From positions 264,401,958 through 264,465,957 of the forward strand of contig NC_080540.1 of the NCBI RefSeq assembly GCF_028640845.1: a stretch of DNA of 64,000 bases, written 5' to 3'. This DNA comes from Ahaetulla prasina. Lineage: Eukaryota; Chordata; Lepidosauria; Squamata; Colubridae. Shown piece after piece: positions 1 through 10,400 of this stretch. The stretch's first letter is position 1; each line of letters opens with the position of its first letter. The position numbers were made by a program, and so were the translations under genes. The notes beneath the pieces were generated by a model. The model saw only the letters and a list, made by a program, of their open reading frames with translations, was not told the DNA's origin and did no database searches.

Positions 1-925
1 AGTATAGTGTTTCAAAATGAAAAATGTGCTTCAAATTATGCAAGGGTGCATATGTAGCATGCCAGCAGTGTCTGTCTCCATGGGAATTAGTATAGAGGCA
101 GCTGTGAAATCCAGGGAAATAATGGAGCTATCTTAAGGTTTTGTGGACAAATATTTTGTGAATGCATTGAATGCTTTAAAGCATCTTGTTTCTGTTTGAA
201 TCCAGTATGCTGCAGTGACCTATGCTTGGGACTGAGCAATATTGAAAGCAATGTTATATCAAGAGAGCCACTATTATGTTCATTTTCTTTATAGTGATTA
301 TAAGGCTATTTGGCTAAATATGCTATGACTTGAAGAAATGAGATAAAAAAAATTGATAGCACTCTTCAGATATTGAAGTGTTACTTGAGAAGAGAGTCAG
401 AGCTCTCCATCATCCTAAAATGTGGCACTTTAAATAACATTCTTAAATAACATTCTTAAGAAAGCAGGTTCCAAGTGTTTTTTTTAAAAAGTTTTAATAT
501 TTTTGAACATTTAAACAATAGAACCAATTACTTAGGCATACAGTGGCCTTCCCTGCATGTATTCAGGTAACATCTATACTGAGAAAAGAATTGATTCACC
601 TTTCCTAATCTGAATATCCTCCAACATATATCTTGGAATTAGAGAATTCCTTAGCTGACATCTGAAGCATTTCCATTTGGATAGGGTTGCAATAACCCAA
701 AGTCCTTCAGATTTAGTTTCATTGACACCACCCCCACCCCGTCATTGCATTTTTGATCAATTTTGTAGGAGCAAATAGGCTAAATACAAAATTACTTAGA
801 ATGCAAACTGTTCTGTGACTGAGAATTTTCAACCAGCACATTTGTTTTCTTAGAATTTCTTGATTTGTTTTTGGTAAGTAACATAAAAGTTCATATTTTT
901 ATAAGTGTTTATTGCATTTGTGTAG
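1..925. other. CCNH intron sequence
   Basis: AT-rich sequence with no exon, repeat or RNA gene that I can recognise. I looked for the exon preceding 926 and did not see it. Confidence 0.6.
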
Positions 926-1037
926 GCATGAAAAATTTGGTAAAAAAATATGAGCTGCCACATCCTGAAGAGGTTGCTGTATTAAAACAGAAGCTAGAAA
1001 AATGTCACAGTCCAGAACTTGCTCTTAATTCAAATAT
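926..1037 (+). CDS. CCNH: CCNH third-last coding exon
   Basis: The exon opens after TGTGTAG with the last two bases of a serine codon and closes at AT|GTAAGT, so it is 2 + 36 codons + 2. It encodes the end of the C-terminal helical domain, ending in [10 protein letters not shown]. The preceding exon is not in the window. Confidence 0.94.
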
Positions 1038-4028
1038 GTAAGTAACAATTTAAAGCTTTGTTAAATTTCTTCTGTTTTAATGGCTAGGGTTGTTTCCTTA
1101 TTGATGCTATTCCAGGTGTTTGTCAGTATTTATTCCTCAATTGGGGCTTAAATGTATAATACGACGAAAGTCATTTTGTGGATTATAATGTTGCTTAGCA
1201 AAAACTTTCATGCAGCAATGTTGAATAGGGATAGGCTTATGTTATACAATAAACATAGATAGAGAAGATGAAGGATGTTATATAAAAACATTAGTTTGCC
1301 TCATTTAACAACATTAGAACTTACTTGGAGTTGTAGGTATTTTGTAATGCCACATTCCTCTACTAGGTTCACATCATTATTTATATAAATAGGAAAAGTT
1401 TACTTTCAAAGAACACTTCGATTAAATTTAGATAATCTTTTTTCTGCTGTGGGTTATACACTCTTAAGGTAGTCTTCTGGAGGTTGCATGATGCAGAAAA
1501 TGAACAAACAGTAGATGGGGCAAGAGATAGAAATGGTGAGGATGCTCATTCTTATACTCCCCTTCCCCCCACCTTTTTTTTTTTTTTGGTGCTAAATTGG
1601 ATACCAAAAGCCTAAGATGATCTGTTACTGAAGGCTTCATTGCAAAATAATATTTCTATTAATCTGAAGATTTTTTCCAACCTCATCAGTCTTCTTTGCA
1701 TTACTTTTTCTACAGTCTATCAATGGAAACATATCTCATGGAAGTTGATTCCAGTATACAAAAATCTAGCAAACTTTTCATTTATCTCAGAGATAAATTT
1801 TAATTTATAGTTTTAAAGGATTTATAATTTTAAATGTGCCCTAATTGCAGAAGAGAAGTATCTCAAGCCAGCTGTGCATTTTTTTGTTACTCTCAGTTTT
1901 TATTGCCACCTACCTGCAGAAGGCTTCTGGATTTTCCAGAATCCTTAATCTCTGGGAGAGATAGACTCCCTCAATCACCCTCTCCTCCTCTAAGAATGGC
2001 TATTTTTACTTGTTACATTTATTTGCCACCTATCTCGCCATGGGGCGACTTTAGTGGCTTACCATAATAAAAAGAAAAATGAAAGGAGTGTAAACAGACT
2101 GGAAGTAAAATAATAGAACAATAAAATAAACAACGACAAAGGAACACAATGAGAATAATATATCAATCTGAGAACCGAAAAGATAGATGGGTAGACAGCA
2201 GAGCAAGTGGTGAGGAGATGGAGTCTGCCATCAATCCACACCTCGAGTGTAGAACCGCACCATTTGTTCCCCAGGCCAATTGGCAGAGCCATGTCTTCAG
2301 GCTCTTGGAGCAGGATAGGATTAGAATTAGAATCAGTTGGTGCTGAATAAATCTTCTACATCAGGGATCCCCCAAACCCTGGGCCATGCAAGTGGCAGGC
2401 GAGTGCATGTGGTTCCATTTGTGTGAGTGGCGGGCATTCACACGGGAAACTACATTTGCAAGAGTGGTGGGCGCGCACATCCACCGCTTGCATAGATGGA
2501 GCTGTATTCATTAGTACCCATTGCATGTGCGGAACCGTCCCCTTTCTCCCTAGTCGCCAGTCTGCAAAGGTGGAAAGATTGGAGACCTCTGTTCTAAAGA
2601 GTAATTAAATTATTTTATTTTTAATATAAAAATGGGCTTGAATAAATTTAATAATGGGACATACCCTCTAACATTTTTCTGTTGTGGGATTTTGATAGGA
2701 AAAAAAGAAAAGGCTATGAAGGTGATGAATTCATCTCGAAAAAATCTAGAATGGAGGAGGTTAGTAGATTTTATATCACCATTAAATTTGTATTTAAACT
2801 GTATTATTAAATCAAGATCACTATTGGCACTTGTATCATGTCAAAAATCATTTTTTCTTATGCCATTTTTTTTAAACTAAGACAAATAAGGTGCTATTTT
2901 GTTCCTCTTATCAGAGCGAATCTCGGATCAATTTTTATTGTTTCTTTAGCTCATAAGAAATGAAGCAAGAATTGAATTTATAAATGTCTCTGGATCATTC
3001 ACTAAAATTTCCATCTGACACCACCGAGCACTAATCTGTAATATGTGCTACCGTATTTTTTACTTTTTATCTACTTTTTAATTTGAATTGGTGGTTTTAG
3101 TGGCTTTATTGTATTTTGTTTATCATGTGAGTCATCCAGAGTCACTACAATAGATGGGTTATGTGATAAAGAAGTAGAAAATAAATTATCATGGAATCAA
3201 AGGGGTGGGACTAGTTCCCTGGACTAGTTCCCAGATATAGTCCCATAAGCCACTTATGGGACTATGGTTATTAAGAAATGTATACCTTATTTTACCCATT
3301 AAACCAGAACTATTAATAATTAAATGCTACCAAATTATTAAAATAGTTTTGCCTTATTTACAAAATCTGAAAGTATCAGGAATATGCGGACAGTTAAAAT
3401 TAGCACTGCTAATTTTAGATTTGTACTTTTGGTTTTGAAATAAATGTGACATTAACTGCAAAACATGTTGCAAGAACATGAGCCAAAGCAAATCATGGTT
3501 TAAACTAAGCAATCAGAATTTATCCCTAATATACTACACCCATTTTTACAAGATGAGGTTACCTTGCATTGAATTAAATCTTTGTACCATTCACTCTAGT
3601 CTTTTTGGCTCAGGGGTAACTCTTTTCATGTCCTGTTTCAGTTGGACATCTGGACATGCTAGAAGCAAATTTATGTATACTGAGATTCTTCCATCTTTAA
3701 ATGCTTACAGTATTGAAGTTGTGCAGTAATAGTTGTAACTTATTTGAAAATGCTGATAGGCTTGTCATATTTGTTTTATATGAATAAAATTTGTCTTTTG
3801 ATATAAAAACATCTGATCTGTAATCAGGATCTTGATAAATTAAGGGGAATGTTTTTTAAAACTAGTGTAGTTAACTCACTCTAACAGAATACTTATTGTG
3901 ACCAATCTTCATGCAGGAAAAAAAAATGATTTAGGAGTAAGTTGGGAGTTTTAATATTTTGTAATATGTGGTTAATTTGATTTTGTTTTACTTAGGATGA
4001 ATGGACAGATGATGATTTCATGGACTGA
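926..4028 (+). CDS. CCNH: CCNH, cyclin H, last three coding exons (5' part outside the window)
   Basis: Cyclin H pairs with CDK7 and MAT1 in the CDK-activating kinase, which also works in TFIIH in the nucleus. Three exons join in frame: 926-1037, 2699-2759 and 3996-4028, each with AG before it and GT after it where spliced. The first gives the [20 protein letters not shown] segment of the C-terminal helical region, the second a basic [11 protein letters not shown] segment, the third the acidic end [10 protein letters not shown] and a TGA stop. The match to the vertebrate cyclin H tail is strong from memory of the family. The cyclin boxes must be encoded to the left of position 1. The final residues differ from the human WTDDDLVESL-type end and are slightly shorter. 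It converges on RASA1. Confidence 0.95.
1895..2350. repeat. Degraded retroelement fragment in a CCNH intron
   Basis: The stretch TTTATTTGCCACCTATCTCGCC followed by a GTGGCTTACC-like block resembles the 3' region of squamate CR1/L2-like LINEs seen in antisense or tail fragments. The rest up to 2350 is unlike its AT-rich surroundings in composition. Family assignment is an inference by eye. Confidence 0.35.
2362..2591. mobile_element. hAT-like nonautonomous DNA element
   Basis: It begins CAGGGATCCCCCAAACCC and ends GATTGGAGACCTCTG, so the ends are imperfect inverted repeats of the CAGGGGTC type common to small hAT elements. Flanks TTCTACAT and TTCTAAAG look like a decayed 8-bp target duplication. 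The body is GC-rich and rich in GTG/CAC runs. Related copies lie at 45364, 59429 and 60745. It encodes no transposase. Confidence 0.6.
2699..2759 (+). CDS. CCNH: CCNH penultimate coding exon
   Basis: Acceptor TTTTGATAG and donor GTTAGT. The 61 bases complete one split codon and add 20 codons, reading [21 protein letters not shown]. The lysine-rich stretch corresponds to the basic KKRKGYEDDD segment of human cyclin H. The donor GTTAGT is weaker than consensus but keeps frame with the last exon. Confidence 0.93.
3040..3195. repeat. Possible old LINE 3' tail fragment
   Basis: A segment reading like a worn CR1/L2 3' end (a run resembling GAGTCATCCAGAGTCAC, then GATGGGTTATGTGATAAAG and an A/T-rich tail). 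It is too diverged for a firm call. Confidence 0.25.
3996..4028 (+). CDS. CCNH: CCNH last coding exon and stop
   Basis: Acceptor TTTTACTTAG, then ten codons ([10 protein letters not shown]) and TGA. The WTDDD core is the conserved acidic tail of cyclin H; the residues after it are shorter than in mammals. The exon is too short to be found by ORF length alone. Confidence 0.92.
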   Translation, partial: DEWTDDDFMD

Positions 4029-4048
4029 TATCTACATTCCTAATAGAA

Positions 4049-4082
4049 AATAAAATCTGAATTAATATACATTGGAAATAAA
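4049..4082 (+). terminator. CCNH polyadenylation signals
   Basis: Two AATAAA hexamers, at 4049-4054 and 4077-4082, lie 20 and 48 bases past the stop codon. Either would give a very short 3' UTR. No cleavage-site data are available; a longer 3' UTR remains possible. Confidence 0.6.
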
Positions 4083-4502
4083 CCCAGGCAGCACGTTGTA
4101 TAATTTATCATTCATCAGAAAATTATATATTTATAATATAATAAATTTTTTTACAAAGTGACTGGGATACTTGAACTTATTTAAGTGGCATTATTGTAAC
4201 TTCACAATGAACAGGGCTTTTCATTTGTTGTCAACCAACCAACTCTAATAACCATGTTCAGAGAAGATATGAACATAGCTACATTCAAAGGCCTGTACAA
4301 ACAGCTTATAGTTTCATAATTATTTCTTCAGGAAGCACTAATCATGAAAGAATCTCAGGATGATGCCATGCAATAATTTTGAAATTCTTAGGATATTTAA
4401 ACTTTATTTTTAAAGATATGCACCTAATTAATTGCTCACAGAAAGTCTGATATACCAGACTTTAAAAGCTACTTAACTACTCTAGTACAATCTTTGCTTG
4501 AG

Positions 4503-4757
4503 CAGAAAGAGAGAACGAAAAAGAAAGAAGGAAGGAAGGAAGGAGGGAAAAAAAGGAAGGGAAGGAGAGAGGAAGGAGGAAGAGAGAAAGAAAAAGAAAG
4601 AAAAAGAAGAAAGGAGGGAGGGAAAGAAAGAAGGAAGGATGGATGAAGGAAGGAAGAAGGAAGGAGGGAGGGAGAGAGAGAGAAAAAAATGAGGGAGGGA
4701 GGAGGAAGAGAGAGAGAGAGAGAGAAAGAAAGAAAGAAAGAAAGAAAAAGAAAAACC
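4503..4757. repeat. Polypurine GAAA/GGAA tract in the convergent intergenic gap
   Basis: About 250 bases with almost only A and G on the + strand: GAAA, GGAA, GGGA and GAGA units in blocks. Both strands show long low-complexity reading frames here (Lys/Arg/Glu on one strand, Ser/Phe/Leu on the other), which are artefacts of the repeat. It sits about 420 bases past the CCNH poly(A) signals. Confidence 0.95.
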
Positions 4758-4759
4758 TT

Positions 4760-6690
4760 TCGCTAACATCCCAGACAAATATTTTTGTGTTCCAAGGGCT
4801 GCAAGTGAAATATCCTGCTTATTTTGTATACTTTGGAAACAGCTATGGAAATGTGTCACAATATGTGAACATAGAACTTTTTTATAAGGCATGTATTGAG
4901 TTGATTTGGAGAATCAAGCTTAATCTCCAAATCAAAAGTTTGCATTGACCTAGTAGTAAAGTCAGCAAGTTGTATTTAATGCCAAGTATATAATTGGGGA
5001 ATAGAAGAATTAATGTATATATTGTCTAGGTTTGATCTACTCGGCATTTTAGCTCAGTGAAGGAGCATGAGAAATGTTTAAATTAAAAAGAACACTCCCA
5101 ATTAGAAATACTGCTGTAATTATCCAATTTACTCTCGTTAGTGATTGGAGATACATTTACAGGAATACATAAATATCAGCTATACAAAGTATTCTGAGCT
5201 GATATTTAATGTCTTACAACCCACTGAACTTTTCATAGAGATTGGAATATTCTTTTACAACTAAAATACTTTTTATAACGACTGCATAGTCTGCCTTTTG
5301 CATTCTGTCAGGCATAACTATAAAAAATAGATCCATGAAGAATGCAGAACAGTATGATTAGGTTTGAATGGGCAGTTTAGTATAATATAATTTGTTAGTC
5401 ACAACAGAAGATACATCTCTCCAAAGGGATCTGCATTTGTAGCCAACCTCAATTTTTAACTGGAGAGGGGGATTCTTCTAACTAATCCCTTTAAATTAGT
5501 AATATCCTGCTTTATATTTCAGACTGTTGAAAATCAGTTTGGATTTCCCAATCCAAGGTTTCCCAACTTTTGAGGGCTAGTAGAACTATTTTGAGAGTAT
5601 GGCCACTTGCAAAATCTACCCTATCCCATTGTTTGATCACTCAGCTTGCTTGATTTTGCTGGGTAGGTAGGCAAGTTTTCAAAGAAATCATTTGGGATGT
5701 ATCCCTTATCCCCTCATGTTTTTTAAAAGAATGCCTCCAATATATATGCAAAGTTCAGAAAACTAGGAATGTGGGAGGAGAATGCTGCTTCAGGATACCA
5801 CTTTGCAGAGAGCTTTAAACAAATGAAATAGGCATACCTGTTGGGGAGAAGTCCTAATCAGCTTGAGAGCACGTCTGGGTTTTTTGCACAAAACCATCTC
5901 TACACTTTTTCAGAAGGCAGGGGAACTGCTTCTGATGCAGGTAAGGTTCTTTATCAGTCTAAGGCCTCTGCTGATGTATCATGTCTACTGTCCCAGCACT
6001 GATCATTATGAATATCTTACACTTTCTATTTTTTCATATTATTCTTCATATATTATGTCTAAAGATGAGAGGTAGTTTATGTTGCAAGATGGCTTAAATG
6101 TATAGACAGAAAAGATACATACACATACTTGGGAAAGAAATATTCACTCATTAATATTTTTGTTCATTTACAATCTAAAAATGAATTCAAAGATTTTCAC
6201 AATTGTTTTAAGAACTATTTTGAAATGAATTACATTAAAGCTTCCCCTGCTTCAGCCTTCTGGAACTCCTTTGTTTTTTCTGCTTTATTTGTAGCTTGAT
6301 TTTTAGGAAGAACAGAGACTTCAAAACTCAGTAATGCAGTGGGCCATGGTATATTTTTTTAGAACCAACAATGACAGCATATTAGTAAGCGACTTTAAAA
6401 TGGCCATCACCTAGTCATCCTTAGCCTTTGTCATATCTCAGGAACCTAACACCAAGTGACAGGAGAGTACTTTTCATTATGATTCTCTTTCAGTAATGGT
6501 GTTTTTAGCAACTCCTAGTTCAGAAAAGTCCTTGTTTAGACTTTTCCTCTTACTCTTCTAAAGGACTGATTAATGGCAATATATAGATTACTAACCCTAA
6601 GTAGCATTTTTTTTCAGTCAACACTTATGAATGTACACATATCACTAAATTCTTAATTATTAGTCAAAAAAATTGAATGAATGTATGCTA
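4760..6690. other. Intergenic gap between convergent CCNH and RASA1
   Basis: AT-rich sequence without a recognisable exon, RNA gene or clear repeat. The short open frames inside have no recognisable protein content. Confidence 0.55.
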
Positions 6691-7063
6691 TAAAACTGTT
6701 TAATGAATGCATGCATGCCTGATACAATAATCAATAAATTTACTGAATTCAAATTTACTGTTGTAAACATTTTACAAAAAGCATTGCAATTTATCTGAAT
6801 ACAGTCATTGGTGAAAAAAATTACTCAAAATGATAAATGGCACATAAAAAAAAAATAAAGGTGACAAAACCCAGTCTGCATCTTCTTTCAGCACAACTCT
6901 GAACAAGCAAAATAGAATGGTATAAAAGTGTACAGCAAAGATTTCCTTTCAAATTCTGGAAGCTGTAAATACAAAGTAGTTGAACAATTGCAATGTAATT
7001 ACAGTAACTAGGTGAATTACAGTAAAAGGTGTTTGATCCAGTTATACTTTGCTGTTGAAACAA

Positions 7064-7069
7064 TTTATT
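7064..7069 (-). terminator. Candidate RASA1 polyadenylation signal
   Basis: On the - strand this reads AATAAA, about 340 bases after the RASA1 stop codon. A weaker ATTAAA follows at 6699-6704. Either would give a 3' UTR of plausible length; which one is used cannot be read from sequence. Confidence 0.45.
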
Positions 7070-7405
7070 GGCAGTTGACTGTGTTTTCTGAAAGACAGCT
7101 AGACTTTGGCAATTAGAGGTTTGAAATAACATTGAAGTTCAAAGAGACAGTCACAGCATTTACTTCGTGGAAGGTGATTTGTACACCAAGGCTCAGAGGT
7201 CCTGAAAATTGGTTCCAAAAGTGCAAGTGTCCTGCACAGATAGCTTAAAGCTGTTGGTACAGTCAGTCACCAACAGATCTGTTGTTTTTTGCATAGTTCA
7301 CACATCACTGGAAACGTGAAACGTGTGCTATTTTTGGCAAGAGCAAGAAGAAGTGATATTGGTGAAAGTTGTCATGTTGGTCATGCTAGCTCATGCAGAA
7401 AGCTG

Positions 7406-7489
7406 CTACCTAATGTTGTTAGACACTGAATACTGATTCTGCTTTTGTTGAAGCAGTTCTGTAATTGCCAGCAACTTCTTTAGCACATG
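7406..7489 (-). CDS. RASA1: RASA1 exon 25: C-terminal tail and stop codon
   Basis: Residues 985-1011: [20 protein letters not shown] then SVSNNIR and TAG, after the acceptor TTTAAAACAG. The helical part is nearly identical to human; the last seven residues differ from TKTNDVR. It is separated from exon 24 by a 6.2-kb intron holding the LINE at 10.6-12.8 kb, and is too short to show as a long ORF. Confidence 0.95.
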   Translation of the reverse strand, partial: HVLKKLLAITELLQQKQNQYSVSNNIR

Positions 7490-10400
7490 CTGTTTTAAAA
7501 AAAAAAGGTAAAATTTATTAAATTATCCATGGTCTTTCTGGAAGTTTTAAAAGCTGGAAGTGATTTATTTATTTAAACATCTTTAGAATACTTTTGGATT
7601 TTGAGGAAGGAAAAGATAATCTAAAAGTTTTCTAGCTTGAATACATACATCAAAATAACTTTCCTGCAGCTTTAAAGCAAGTGATAGTATGCAATGAATA
7701 TAAAAATGTAATGTCTTGCAATATCACTGTAATCATAGATATAACTTCAAATACACAGTATATTTGAAACAGAAAAGACAGCCATGCTAAAAGGTTCACT
7801 CATTTCACAGAAGGCAGTTGTATTTGAGGATGCTTTGCCAATTACACCATCTGCAGTCTTTAAGTGCCATCTTTTGAAGCTGCTCAAGGGTCTCCAAAGC
7901 CAGAGCAGACTTTCAGAGGGCAGGAGAAAAGACATTTGGTGAGTTTGCTTCCTCCCAATTTTACCCATAAAAGCTCATAGATGATGAATTCATCTTAAGT
8001 GAATAGGAATTCATTCCTGAGTCCTTCGGGAGAAGGGCAGTATACAAATCTAAATAAACTAAACTAAACATTGCCTACATGATTTTCAGTAAACTTTTAC
8101 TCATTTTTTCACAAGACTGTATTTCTGTTTTCATCTTCAGTTTATATTTCACTTCATATATACTCAGTATATATGATTCTTTAACTTGCAGAATAATTTC
8201 TTCACTACTTTATGAGAAATCTCCAGTTTACTTGAATTATCTGTGAATATTAAACATTCCCAATCCAAGACTCCAAAAAACAATGTACCATACTTAAATT
8301 TGTCCGTAATACACTTTCAATACAATTACTTTGGAAAATACCAAGTTTGCTAAGTATCATACTAGTTTGGTATTTAGCACATATAAAAGCGAAAGACAAG
8401 GTCAATGTGATTCTAGGATACTGACTTAATCAAGCACAACTGTATTTAAAAGGCTAGCCAAATGTTTTAATCCAATTTTTAAAAAGTCTGCTTTAAATAC
8501 AGATTCTCAAGAAAGTAAGGATTTCTCAGAAGCCAGGAATTCTCACTTCAGCTCCTAAATTCTAAAAGTAGAATTTATTTTATTCTGCTATGTTTTAACC
8601 TTATGGTTTGAGGTTTGGATATATTTCACAGTTAACCAATATACTAAGATCTTTCTCTAAATTAAGGTTATAAAAAAATATAGAGATTGAGATTGCTCCC
8701 CAAACTGGCTGCTTCCAGTAGGAAGATTTGTCTCTTCTACCGATGATCTGCTTTTGTCGCCAAAGCTGGTTCTTTGGTAGTGTTACTTCCTGGATTTGAA
8801 TGGCGGCACTTAGAAATTGCCCATGACAACTTTTGGATGATTGTGGACTCACCCGAGAGAGGGAATCTTGAAGAGAGCAATTCCCTGTGGGAGCAGCTGG
8901 AATTTTCATCCACCATTTCTTCTCAGCAGACCGTTTTCATAAGCAAGTCTGGGTTTTAGCCTCACTTTTTGAAGCTTTTGTTTTGCTTTGTTTTTTATTT
9001 CTAAAAGTTGGCTGGTTGAATGCTGATTTATTTCAACCTCCTGCTGAATTTTATCTGTTCTTGATTTTTTCCTTTTGCTTTGTTTGACTATTTTTATTAA
9101 CTTCTGTTTTTTTCCAAATGGAGAATCATGGCATGTTTCTGGATAGTGAAAGTGCTTTTACTTGATTTACATTTTTATTGGACATTCACTACAGGGATTC
9201 TGTATTTAATTCAATTTGCAAAAAATTTAGCTTATTTTCTCAGTCTTTCTTTTAATTTTGTATTTAAATATCCAGAAAACACCTTCCCTGCTCCTTCGTC
9301 AGTTTTCTTATTCTGCTTTATCTACTACACGGAGCAACAAGGTTTACAGGTTACAGACAAGGGATGAGGCTGATACTTGAAAAAAATACTGTATGATAAC
9401 ATGCAATTCTTAGCTGAAAGCTTTTTTAAAATTTTGATCAACTTATAAAGGTGTGGTAGTCATAGGCAAGTAACTGTAGATAAATTAAACCCACAAAATG
9501 AATGTGATTCAAAAGCAGTAGTTTTGCTGGGAAGAAATATGGACCCAGACATAGAATTAACTGTGTTGACTCCATACACCTCTCTGAAGTTCAAGCCTGC
9601 ATTCTTATACAACAGCAGAAAGCTGTCTGAGTAGATAAGTGACCAATTAATTTTTTTAATGTGGATTGAAGGACATTGAGGCATAGATTTATCACGCTCA
9701 ACTGGGAAACAATTTCATCTGGACATTTTGGGAAGATAAGATTGGCTTTGGAGATTAAACTTATTATATTTAATCAGATAACAATTGATAAGAGATGCTA
9801 TTAAGAAACAAATGTGAATATGTGATCCAGGATGAATTAGTATTAATTTTGGGGGCAATTTGGGATAGTTAAGAAAACATGATAAATATTCTACAAGTTG
9901 ATTACAATAGCAGTTTGTTAAAAGAGGGTTTTGAAATTTTAATCTTGTCTTTATTATTATTGTTCTTCCTGTTAACTATTTTATCATTAGTATATAGGTG
10001 ATAGGTTAATAATTTGTAAATAGAATTAATAGTAGAATAATTTAAATTTGGGGGGGGGCTGTTTTGCTAGGGATAGGAAAACTAATATTGTTATATTAAT
10101 CAGAATTCAACTAGGGATAGTATGTAGTGGGGTTTTTTAAGTATACTTTTTGAATGTTTTGGGTTTTTTCTTAGTTTGTCTCTTTAAATTTTTTTGGTAT
10201 TTTGTATTTTAACTTGAATCAAATAAAAATAAATGGGAAAAATATAGAGATATATAATTTTTTCCTCCAAATTACATAAGCAAGTTTTGAATGTAAAAAG
10301 TTGTAAGAGAAAAAGGAATAAATTTAAAGAACAGAAGTAAGAGCCACAAACCAAACAATTGTCAAAACCCTGTGTCCCAGACAGAACTGTAATATGAGAA

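Noticed and set aside
4482..4948. Open frames of 64-136 codons on both strands
   Set aside because: They are translations of the A/G microsatellite, all Lys/Arg/Glu or Ser/Phe/Leu, with no conserved content.
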